Of a stretch of 56,283 nt of DNA, positions 42,450 to 49,678 are shown piece after piece (positions within the stretch are counted from its first letter, which is position 1; each line of letters begins with the position of its first letter). This DNA is from Williamsia sp. Its GTDB lineage: Bacteria > Bacteroidota > Bacteroidia > Chitinophagales > Chitinophagaceae. Location of the stretch: contig JADCRZ010000040.1 in the NCBI GenBank assembly GCA_015069695.1, forward strand, positions 1-56,283, given 5' to 3'. The notes under the pieces are model-generated. The model saw only the letters and a program-made list of their open reading frames with translations, searched no databases and was not told the origin of the DNA. Position numbers and translations under genes: made by a program.

Positions 42450-42577
42450 TCAATCGGAAATGATACAAATACTGGGATGGTTCAACACCATCGCAGTTCC
42501 AAATAAGTTCGAAGAGTTTTTCATATGGCAAGCAATCGTTAAAAGCCTCCTGTTTCTACAGGAGACTTTCTTTTTTA
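42450..42577 (+). ncRNA. Candidate small RNA, about 125 nt
   Basis: The segment lies between the promoter at 42414-42444 and the terminator at 42542-42576. It holds a perfect 6-bp hairpin, GATGGT-TCAAC-ACCATC (42476-42492), and the terminator stem. The only plus-strand frame across it (from ATG 42410) starts inside the promoter, ends after the terminator and reads like chance sequence, so coding is unlikely. The region before the promoter (42296-42413) and after the terminator (42578-42678) shows nothing else recognisable. I do not recognise an RNA family. Support is the ordered signals only. Confidence 0.5.
42542..42576 (+). terminator. Intrinsic terminator of the candidate small RNA
   Basis: CTCCTGT and ACAGGAG pair around TTCT, the stem is lengthened by AAAG/CTTT after one mismatch, and TTTCTTTTTTAT follows. 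This is the strongest plus-strand terminator in the area. Confidence 0.8.
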
Positions 42578-42678
42578 TACCTACCCCATCTGCATAGCCA
42601 TAGAAACCCCCTGTTTTTCCTCTCTATCCCTTGCAGGTTCAACCGCACGTTTTGGCAAAATCTGTGTATTTATTTCCT

Positions 42679-42743
42679 GTCATTCCGCCGGGGCGCGAGA
42701 TCACCCTTCGGGTGCAAACCGGACAGCGCCCTTATAGGATGAC
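42679..42743 (+). repeat. Foldback element, internally deleted copy C (65 bp)
   Basis: Has the same ends as the 195-bp copies (GTCATTCCGCCGGGGCGC at the left and CGCCCTTATAGGATGAC at the right) but lacks about 130 bp of the middle. The junction joins the left arm directly to the GATCAnCCTTC-GGTGCAA part of the right half. It lies between the convergent NPP-like and esterase genes. Confidence 0.8.
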
Positions 42744-42777
42744 GAACGGCAAAAGATGATTCTACGGCTTTTCCCTC

Positions 42778-43761
42778 CTACCTGCGTCCAAAAACCTTTA
42801 CCAGAAACCCGTCTATATACTGCAGCATCGGTTCAAACCAGGGATCAAAAAGGGGGAAGGAATGAGGGGCGCCGTCGAAGCTGTGCACTTCGGAATAAAT
42901 TTTATAGCGGTCAAGTACCTGGCGGAAATCATCGCGGCCGGCGTGCATCCGGGCGACGGAGCTGTTGATAAAAAGAAAGGGTGGCGTTTGCGGTCCGGCA
43001 TGTGTGAGCGAGGAAGCATCCTGCCAGAGAGCCCCATTGGCCTTTTTGGGATAGCCAAACCAGTACGTTGCAGCGGAGGTAGAGAGGCTGTCGTTGCCTT
43101 CGCCTGATTCGGGGTGTACAAAAGAAAGAATGCCATCCAGGTCAACAACGGCCTGTACCCTGCTTGAATAAGCCGCTTGGCAGCCTTCTCCCTCAAACCG
43201 GGCCATGCCATTGGTGGTCCCCAGAAAAGCGGCCAGTTCTCCACCCGCTGAAAAACCCAGTACGGCAATCCGGGCGGTATCGATGTGATAAGTTGCAGCA
43301 TGGGCCCGCACCCATCGCAGGACTGCTTTCAAGTCGTACACGGCTGCAGGATACAACGCTTCGGTGGACAAGCGGTATTCCGGCGTAAAGCATACATACC
43401 CCAGGGCCGCCAGGTGTTGCGCCAGCGGATGGTGCTGTGTCCTGTTGCCCGAACGCCATCCGCCTCCATGAATGATCAGGATGGCCGGGTGAGGTGCTCC
43501 TGTTTGGCTGGCCGGATAAAATGCATCTGTATATAAACTCCGTTCACCCCTTTTGCAATATTCGATGTCCTTTTTCTCCGCAACCAGGGAGGATTTAAGC
43601 TCAGGAACGAGCCGGATGTCGGGATGTGTCTTTCTGGTGCTGTTGTAAGCACTGTAGTTTGAATAAGAAGTATCCCGCTTGCCGGTGATTCCGGTTGTTG
43701 ACTGGGCCCACAAAACAACAGGCAGGCTGATCAGGCAAAAAAGGGCCATCCGTTTTTTCAT
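42778..43761 (-). CDS. Exported alpha/beta hydrolase (BD-FAE/esterase type)
   Basis: Start set at ATG 43761 ([20 protein letters not shown]), which gives a signal peptide; the in-frame extension upstream overlaps the divergent gpmA gene. The 327-residue enzyme has the oxyanion HGGGW motif, nucleophile GFSAGGE, acid (about DDFRQV) and histidine (FDGAPHSFP), the pattern of carboxylesterases of the BD-FAE/hormone-sensitive-lipase-like group, which often deacetylate or deferuloylate plant glycans. It stands alone. With the arabinan genes on the other strand nearby it could remove ester groups from the same polymer, which is only inferred. Confidence 0.88.
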   Translation of the reverse strand: MKKRMALFCLISLPVVLWAQSTTGITGKRDTSYSNYSAYNSTRKTHPDIRLVPELKSSLVAEKKDIEYCKRGERSLYTDAFYPASQTGAPHPAILIIHGGGWRSGNRTQHHPLAQHLAALGYVCFTPEYRLSTEALYPAAVYDLKAVLRWVRAHAATYHIDTARIAVLGFSAGGELAAFLGTTNGMARFEGEGCQAAYSSRVQAVVDLDGILSFVHPESGEGNDSLSTSAATYWFGYPKKANGALWQDASSLTHAGPQTPPFLFINSSVARMHAGRDDFRQVLDRYKIYSEVHSFDGAPHSFPLFDPWFEPMLQYIDGFLVKVFGRR

Positions 43762-43792
43762 TCTACAATATAACCCCTCTATCTTTATCACC

Positions 43793-44482
43793 ATGCAAAA
43801 ACTCGTATTGATCCGGCACGGAGAAAGCGTATGGAACCAGGAAAACCGGTTTACAGGATGGACAGATGTAGATCTTTCGGAAGAAGGGTACCGGCAGGCA
43901 AAAAGGGCCGGTGCGCTGCTGAAAAAATGGGGCTTTGGTTTTGATGCCGGTTTTGCATCCGTCTTAAAAAGAGCCATCAAAACCCTGCATATCGTACTGG
44001 AAGAGCTGGATGAACTCTGGATACCGGTCCAAAAATCATGGCGCCTGAATGAACGGTTTTATGGAGGCCTGCAAGGGTTGGACAAAGCCCAGACCATTGC
44101 CAAATACGGAGAGGAACAGGTGCACAAGTGGCGCCGCGACCCGGCCGAATATCCACCCCCTATCACCAAGGAAGACGAGCGATACCCCGGCCACGACCCG
44201 CGCTACCAGCACCTCACCGAGCGCGAACTGCCGCTCACCGAAAACTTAAGCGAAACCATGAACCGCACCCTCCCCTTCTGGCAGGAACACATTGTACCGG
44301 CGATGCGCAAAAACCAGCGGGTCATCATTGCCGGCCACGGCAACAGCCTCCGCGCCCTGATCCGTTATATCGACAACTTGAACGACGACCAGATAACAGA
44401 CCTGGACATTCCCACCGCCGTTCCCTGGGTATATGAACTGGACGACCAGCTGAACAGGATCAGGCATTATTATCTGGAATGA
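43793..44482 (+). CDS. gpmA: 2,3-bisphosphoglycerate-dependent phosphoglycerate mutase
   Basis: A 229-residue cytoplasmic enzyme that interconverts 3- and 2-phosphoglycerate in glycolysis and gluconeogenesis. The phosphohistidine motif is [20 protein letters not shown] at the N-terminus, followed by the family blocks [19 protein letters not shown] and PPPI, and the second histidine is in [15 protein letters not shown]. Length and motifs are those of the dPGM family. Start at ATG 43793, which is only 31 bp from the divergent esterase start; CTATCTTTA just before the ATG could be a -7-like box, which would leave almost no leader. The next gene is convergent with 14 bp between stops. Confidence 0.96.
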   Translation: MQKLVLIRHGESVWNQENRFTGWTDVDLSEEGYRQAKRAGALLKKWGFGFDAGFASVLKRAIKTLHIVLEELDELWIPVQKSWRLNERFYGGLQGLDKAQTIAKYGEEQVHKWRRDPAEYPPPITKEDERYPGHDPRYQHLTERELPLTENLSETMNRTLPFWQEHIVPAMRKNQRVIIAGHGNSLRALIRYIDNLNDDQITDLDIPTAVPWVYELDDQLNRIRHYYLE

Positions 44483-44496
44483 TTGTGTTATTGACA

Positions 44497-45576
44497 CTAT
44501 TTTCTTTCCGTCCGCTCCAGCAACTCTTTTAAATAATTTCCCCATACGCCCGGGTTTGTATGGGTGCCGTGCCCCGTTGTCTGGTCGGTGATGGGCAGCA
44601 GGATATAACGGCCTTTGGCGACTTGCTTGATGCCCTGTTCCATGATGCCCAGCTCGGGCGGGTTTACTTCATCATCCGCAGAATTGATGGCTATCAGGGG
44701 CGCTTTGATGGCTCCCAGGTGCGGAGCGGGATTGTAGAAGCGCGAAGCATCAAAAGCATAGATCACGTTATTGGCATCCATTGAAGCAAGGTAATTTTTT
44801 TCATTGCTGGCCAGCAGGGCTTCCGCCGTCTCGCGTGTAGGAGCGGCTTTTTGCATCTGCAGCGGAGAACTGCCCATGATGATGATAATAGAAATAGCGC
44901 TGCCCAGTCCTGCTTTGGGTTGCGCAGCATACTCCCCCTCCTTCCAGGCGGGATCTGTTTCGATGCCGTCGATGATCATCTTGCGCAGCATCCTGTTGCG
45001 GCCACCGATCTCTGCTGGCAGGCTGGCCAGCGGCATGAGGGCATCCATAAAGTCAGGATAGGTATACGCCCATACCCATGTATGCATACCGCCCATAGAC
45101 GTGCCCATCACCAGCCGCAGGTGATTCACACCCAGGTGGTCCTTGATAAGAAGGTAGTCTGCTTTCACCATGTCGTCGTACGTGTAATGAGGGAACTTCA
45201 TATGCAGTCCGTCGCTCGGGCTGCTCGACTGTCCATGCCCGATAGCATCGGGGAGGATGAGGTAATAGCGGGTTGAATCAAGCAGCTGGCCCGGTCCGAA
45301 CAGGGCACCGCCAAACCGGGGGATCAGAAAATTAAGATGCGAGCCCGTGGTGCCGTGCATGATCACCACTGCATTCTTCACCAATCCGTCTGCCCCCTTC
45401 TGAGGCTTGCCAAGGGTCGCATAATGCAGGCGCAGTTCAGGAAGGGATTCCCCGCTTTCAAACTGGAAATTCTTCAGGATGCAATTGCTTTCGGTCACGC
45501 CCGGGAAAGCGGACTGGGCGCTGGCTTCAGCCATATACAAAGCTGAGAAGAACAAGAACAAAAGGCTTGTTTTCAT
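44497..45576 (-). CDS. Exported MetX-like alpha/beta hydrolase
   Basis: A 359-residue alpha/beta hydrolase with an N-terminal signal peptide (MKTSLLFLFFSALYMAEASA). It aligns with homoserine O-acetyltransferase-like proteins: LHYATLGKPQKGADG, VVIMHGTTGSH, LPDAIGHGQSSSPSDGL and the nucleophile in VMGTSMGGMHTWVWAY. The acid and histidine are in INSADDEVNPPEL and TGHGTHTNPGVW. Export argues against a role as true MetX, which is cytosolic; it is better seen as a hydrolase of unknown ester substrate. It stands between the convergent gpmA gene and the polysaccharide deacetylase gene, 31 bp after the deacetylase stop. Confidence 0.88.
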   Translation of the reverse strand: MKTSLLFLFFSALYMAEASAQSAFPGVTESNCILKNFQFESGESLPELRLHYATLGKPQKGADGLVKNAVVIMHGTTGSHLNFLIPRFGGALFGPGQLLDSTRYYLILPDAIGHGQSSSPSDGLHMKFPHYTYDDMVKADYLLIKDHLGVNHLRLVMGTSMGGMHTWVWAYTYPDFMDALMPLASLPAEIGGRNRMLRKMIIDGIETDPAWKEGEYAAQPKAGLGSAISIIIIMGSSPLQMQKAAPTRETAEALLASNEKNYLASMDANNVIYAFDASRFYNPAPHLGAIKAPLIAINSADDEVNPPELGIMEQGIKQVAKGRYILLPITDQTTGHGTHTNPGVWGNYLKELLERTERK

Positions 45577-45607
45577 ATCGATATGTATTTGTCTTAAACC
45601 GGAAGAC

Positions 45608-46384
45608 CTAAAGGTTCCGGGTGATGAATTCGTGCATGGTGCAGAATTCGCCCTCAGCAGACAAATGCCTCAACAACCGTTGCAGTTTTACCAGCAACGT
45701 TCCCTTACTGCCCCGCCTGGTATAAGGGGGTAACCTGTATCCTGAAAGGTCGACAAACTCCCACGGATGAAAATACAGGCTGATATGCCCATCGTACCGC
45801 ATGGTTTGCAATGCCAGCTTTAGAAAAGTAATATAAGGCATATTTTTAAAAGCCAGCCAAAAAAGAGGAATGCGCAAGTGGGGTGTTACCGAAACAGGAA
45901 ACTGCACCAATGCATCTTTCCGGAACGGCATGCGGGGCAAGTGCAGGTTGTTGTATCTACCGGGTATCCAGGTAGGATTGAACGAAGAATTGTATCCGTA
46001 TCCTGCCGCTGCAACAAGGCTGGGATGCACCGGCTTCATTCTTGGCATACGCAAGCCGGTCACCTTTTTGCCGGCAATCTCCTCCAGCTTGTTTTTTGAC
46101 TGCTGCAGGTCCTCCACTGCAAAGCTGGAATGATAGTACGTATGGGACGCAATCTCATGCCGGCTGCCCAATGCTTTGATAGCCTCAGGATAATGCGCTG
46201 CAAAAAAAGCCGTGGTAAACAAAGTGGTGCACACACCGGGCAGTTGAAGCAATCCACCTATTTGCTCCAACCCCCGGTATCCGGTAGCCAATTGTTCTTC
46301 CTGGCTGATTGCCTGCCCGTATTCCAATGGCAGGTCAAATTCTTCCACATCGAAGCTCAGTAATATTTTTGGGTTGGGCTGCAT
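45608..46384 (-). CDS. Polysaccharide deacetylase
   Basis: A 258-residue NodB-fold enzyme. The metal-binding SFDVEEFD comes at the start (motif 1), SHTYYH is motif 2 (two histidines) and RMPRMKP and LYFHPWEF are later motifs. NodB enzymes remove acetyl groups from N-acetyl sugars in glycans. There is no signal peptide, so it may act in the cytoplasm on a lipid- or nucleotide-linked glycan, in line with its operon: the first codons overlap the GT87 gene by 28 bp. It is last of the three-gene set that begins with the GT2 gene. Confidence 0.92.
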   Translation of the reverse strand: MQPNPKILLSFDVEEFDLPLEYGQAISQEEQLATGYRGLEQIGGLLQLPGVCTTLFTTAFFAAHYPEAIKALGSRHEIASHTYYHSSFAVEDLQQSKNKLEEIAGKKVTGLRMPRMKPVHPSLVAAAGYGYNSSFNPTWIPGRYNNLHLPRMPFRKDALVQFPVSVTPHLRIPLFWLAFKNMPYITFLKLALQTMRYDGHISLYFHPWEFVDLSGYRLPPYTRRGSKGTLLVKLQRLLRHLSAEGEFCTMHEFITRNL

Positions 46385-47622
46385 GCAGGAGCAGGTACAG
46401 GGGTAAAGGTATCTTTAAAAGGATCGCAGGCGCGCAGAAACTGCTTTTTGTAGATCTGCACCAGGATGGTTATCCAGATAACCAGGGGAGGAAGCGCTTT
46501 GAGGGAATAACGATGGACAACATGCTCCCGGAACCAGTGGGTGATCAGATCGGAATGGGAGAAGGTGGTCAGTACAAAAACAAGGATAAAGAAAATGTTG
46601 GTGAGGCGGGTTTTGGGTTGCAGCAAATACCAGATGCAGATGCCGGGCAGCGCAATGATATAGGTAGAAGCTTCGGCCCCGCTGCTGAAGATAATGGTAC
46701 CCATCAGCACAGAACACAGCAGGTACAGCCTGAAGCGCAGATCGGAAAAGGATTTGTACCGCAGAAACTGGCTGACGAACAGCAGAAAGGCAGGTACAAG
46801 TATCCAGCTATCCTGCAGCCGGTAATAATTGAAGATGCGCCGGATCATTCCCATAACAGATACATCCTGGTAAAAGTTTTTCGGATCGAAGTGTACATTC
46901 TTTGCTGCTTTGATGCGCAGCCCCTCGTACCAGTCCCCGTAGGACTGGATCAGGAATGAAGGACTGGTAATAAGCAGGGGTGCAAAGAAAAACACCACGC
47001 TCCATATGGCTCCCCAGCCAATAAAGCGCAAGGGCCTTTTGCTGAAAAGAAAAAACACAAGGGCTGTTAGTCCATAGATCTTGATAAAACCGGCTGCCAT
47101 GATAAAAAACAGGGCGCGTCCTTCTTTCTGCTCATTCACAAATGCAAAGCCCAGGATCATGCAGGCGCAGATAAGCGCATTGGTTTGCACCCAGGCACTG
47201 GTGTACATCAGCTCATGCGCGCACAGCAGCAATAAAATGGTTTTGTTGTTGTGCGAGAAAGGGAGTTTGCTGATGGCATACCACAACAAAGCTGCGCTGG
47301 CAAGCACCCAGCATGTAACACCCAACCAGTCAGGCAGCAGCGCAAAGGGAGCGATCACCAGGCTGAACAAGGGTCCGTATAAATTTACATCCCCGTATTC
47401 CTGTGGATAAGGCAGGTACAGATTGACCTGCTGAACAGTATGAAAATAAACCCACTTGTAAATAATATACGTATTGATCCGGTGCAATACAACAGCCTGC
47501 AGCACAGCAAACAGCGGAAGGCCAAACCAAAGCAACGCAACAAATTTTCGATCGCGTAAAAACCGGCCGGAAAAAATATAATCTTTTACGGGAGAAGCGT
47601 AACCAGTCTTGCTTAAATACAT
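46357..47622 (-). CDS. DUF2029/GT87-type membrane glycosyltransferase
   Basis: A 421-residue polytopic protein; start set at ATG 47622 (MYLSKTGYASPVKDYIF) where the family begins and where the gap to the GT2 gene is 26 bp. It has about ten hydrophobic segments. Family features include QQVNLYLPYPQEYGDVNLYGP (part of the substrate loop), LYGPLFSLVIAPFALLP and GADWYEG-like YGDWYEGLRIKAAKNV. DUF2029/GT87 enzymes use polyprenyl-phosphate mannose or a similar donor and add sugars on the outer face of the membrane. The downstream deacetylase gene overlaps its end, so both are made together. Confidence 0.88.
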   Translation of the reverse strand: MYLSKTGYASPVKDYIFSGRFLRDRKFVALLWFGLPLFAVLQAVVLHRINTYIIYKWVYFHTVQQVNLYLPYPQEYGDVNLYGPLFSLVIAPFALLPDWLGVTCWVLASAALLWYAISKLPFSHNNKTILLLLCAHELMYTSAWVQTNALICACMILGFAFVNEQKEGRALFFIMAAGFIKIYGLTALVFFLFSKRPLRFIGWGAIWSVVFFFAPLLITSPSFLIQSYGDWYEGLRIKAAKNVHFDPKNFYQDVSVMGMIRRIFNYYRLQDSWILVPAFLLFVSQFLRYKSFSDLRFRLYLLCSVLMGTIIFSSGAEASTYIIALPGICIWYLLQPKTRLTNIFFILVFVLTTFSHSDLITHWFREHVVHRYSLKALPPLVIWITILVQIYKKQFLRACDPFKDTFTPVPAPACSPTQKYY

Positions 47623-47648
47623 GGAACAGATAAAAGGGAATGATAATT

Positions 47649-48437
47649 TTAGATCAATGTACGGGCAGTTTCTGGGGCGGTGTAGGAAGGTGTGTACCGT
47701 GCGGCTGTTTTCAACCCCCAGCACAGCAAAACCAGCCTGAAAAAATTCTTGAGCTCAGTCAGGATAACAGAAGAGCCAAAGTTGGAAAAAGTAACACCGC
47801 TTCTTAGTTCAATATTCATCGTTTTGATCTTTAATCCCTGCTTTGTACCGCGCAACAAAAATTCTGTATCAACCAGGAACCGGTCGATGGTAGTTTGCAG
47901 GAATACAGATTTTCCTCTTTCGTTAAATCCTTTGATGCCTGATTGTGTATCTGACAGGGGAAGCTTTAACAACAACCTGTTCATCAGGGAGAGGGCCTTC
48001 GAGATTATTTTTCTTTTGAGCGGCAGCTGCCGGAAGTAGGTATCCGATCTTTTCCCTACCACCATATCGTACTGGTTACCCAGCAGCAGCAGGATCAATA
48101 CGGCTATGTTTTCCTTTTTGTAAGGGAAGTCGATATCCAGCAGGATCGTATAGGGTGTTTGAACCAGCTTGACGCCTTCGCGCAGCGCATAGCCCTTTCC
48201 CCTGTTTTCCCCATAAGTGACAAAAGAAACATGCTTCAGGTCTTCACGGATCAGTTCAAACGCATCTATCAGCCTGTGATCCACCACATCGTCGTATACA
48301 ACGATATATTGAATATTTGCCAGGTCTGCCAGAAAAAGATCCAGCTCCCGGATCCTGTTGATCAGCTGCTTACCCCAATCCCCTTTTGGTCTGTACAGGG
48401 GCAATACAATGGTGACCAAGCTGTTATTACATGCCAT
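47649..48437 (-). CDS. Glycosyltransferase family 2
   Basis: A 262-residue GT-A fold enzyme. Motifs: VTIVLPLYRP at the N-terminus, the YVVYDDVVD and ENRGKGYALREGV parts, the metal-binding DID in YTILLDIDFPYKKE, and DTQSGIKGFNERGK (the family DTQCG-like helix). It has no C-terminal membrane helix, so it resembles dolichol-phosphate mannose synthase-like enzymes without an anchor. It probably makes the polyprenyl-phosphate sugar that the GT87 enzyme downstream uses as donor. Order GT2, GT87, deacetylase points to decoration of a cell-envelope glycan. The start at ATG 48437 is 168 bp from the DUF4249 gene stop. Confidence 0.92.
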   Translation of the reverse strand: MACNNSLVTIVLPLYRPKGDWGKQLINRIRELDLFLADLANIQYIVVYDDVVDHRLIDAFELIREDLKHVSFVTYGENRGKGYALREGVKLVQTPYTILLDIDFPYKKENIAVLILLLLGNQYDMVVGKRSDTYFRQLPLKRKIISKALSLMNRLLLKLPLSDTQSGIKGFNERGKSVFLQTTIDRFLVDTEFLLRGTKQGLKIKTMNIELRSGVTFSNFGSSVILTELKNFFRLVLLCWGLKTAARYTPSYTAPETARTLI

Positions 48438-48605
48438 TTCGCGCCGTTAATTGGTTGTGTGTTTTATGCATCCTGGCCCGCCAGGACACATGGTGCTGTG
48501 GGAATACAGAAGCAGTTGCTTTAGAGTAAAACCTCTTACCAACCAATACCCCTATGCGGAATTGAAATTTCTTTTTAGAAAAGCAGTCGCCTGCAGAACC
48601 CCTTT

Positions 48606-49673
48606 TTAGAGTGCGTCGAAGTAAAAGACCCGCTCCCATTTTGCCGAGCCGCCGAAAATTCCCAATCCGTTCTGGACGTTTCCGACCGGAGAGCTAAGCT
48701 GGTTGGCGCTGAAGGCGCCAAAATCTGTTTTGTATATTTCATACGTCAGCAGGTAGTCGAACAATTCTTTGCTGACTGATTTTACCTGCAGCAGCACCCT
48801 TCCCTTTTGCTTGGGATCGGAAGCGGCAAAAAATTGCCGGTCGATGAGGGCCTGGGTCGTATGGGAGCGGCCATTGAAACCGGCATCTTCAAAAAACAGG
48901 CGGCGGAACGGATGGGAGAGATCATCGATCCGGTCATTTTCTGTGGTCTTGTCTTGCGTATATAAGTTTAGCCGGAGAAATTTGTTTTGCGACAGCGTAT
49001 CCTTGTACAGTTGTACACCCGGCGTGTTCTTCACCCGTTCATACAAGGTCTTTCCCTGCTGGGTTTCCAGGCTATAACGCACACCCCGGTAAAAAAAATG
49101 GTTGCCGGTGGTAAGCAATTCTTTCAGCGCTTCGATCACGTAATAGTTGTCGTGCGTAAGATCGTCCTGCCAGGTTAGGGTTGTTTCCAGTACTTGTTTA
49201 CCCTGGTACAATTCGGGCAGGGTATCAAACTGGGTGATTTTTGGAAAGAAAGGAATCCGTGTTGTAGCGGTTGCTGTTCCCAGCACCGGGTGCTTCACCT
49301 CGATCAGGTAGGAGCTGTCCTGCCTGAACCTTCGCCGGTTTGTAAACACCGTATTGGGGTTGGACGCAAACTGGGCCGACCAGTTGGGCCGCAACATCCA
49401 GCCCGCCCCGCTTCCTTCTGCAATGGTTACGGTGGCATCGTTCACTTTCTGAAAACCGATCAGGTTGCCGCTTCCGGCCTTGATTGTTTTTCCCACCGGC
49501 ACTTCCATGGAATCACCTGCGCTGACCTCGGCCAGGATCACCAGCCGGTCGTCTACAAACTGCCCGCCCAGCATAGGCTTTTTGCAGGAAGCAAATGCCG
49601 TAAGAAAGCACACACAGCCGCCGCCCAGAACAAGCAGAAGAGAATAAGAGCGGAGGCTGGCGAATAGCTGCAT
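48606..49673 (-). CDS. DUF4249 lipoprotein
   Basis: A 355-residue protein with a lipoprotein leader (LLVLGGGCVCFLTAFASC, lipid C30). The DUF4249 family is found directly after TonB receptors with an STN domain in Bacteroidota; here it starts 5 bp after the receptor stop. Strand-rich core features include WQDDLTHDNYYVIEAL and FDYLLTYEIYKTDFG. It is taken to be an outer-membrane-associated partner of the receptor, analogous to SusD, but with no known ligand. The operon it ends carries its own sigma/anti-sigma pair, so expression should respond to the receptor ligand. Confidence 0.92.
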   Translation of the reverse strand: MQLFASLRSYSLLLVLGGGCVCFLTAFASCKKPMLGGQFVDDRLVILAEVSAGDSMEVPVGKTIKAGSGNLIGFQKVNDATVTIAEGSGAGWMLRPNWSAQFASNPNTVFTNRRRFRQDSSYLIEVKHPVLGTATATTRIPFFPKITQFDTLPELYQGKQVLETTLTWQDDLTHDNYYVIEALKELLTTGNHFFYRGVRYSLETQQGKTLYERVKNTPGVQLYKDTLSQNKFLRLNLYTQDKTTENDRIDDLSHPFRRLFFEDAGFNGRSHTTQALIDRQFFAASDPKQKGRVLLQVKSVSKELFDYLLTYEIYKTDFGAFSANQLSSPVGNVQNGLGIFGGSAKWERVFYFDAL

Positions 49674-49678
49674 GCAGG

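Noticed and set aside
42410-42597. 62-codon plus-strand frame in the small-RNA candidate
   Set aside because: Starts in the promoter and runs through the terminator.
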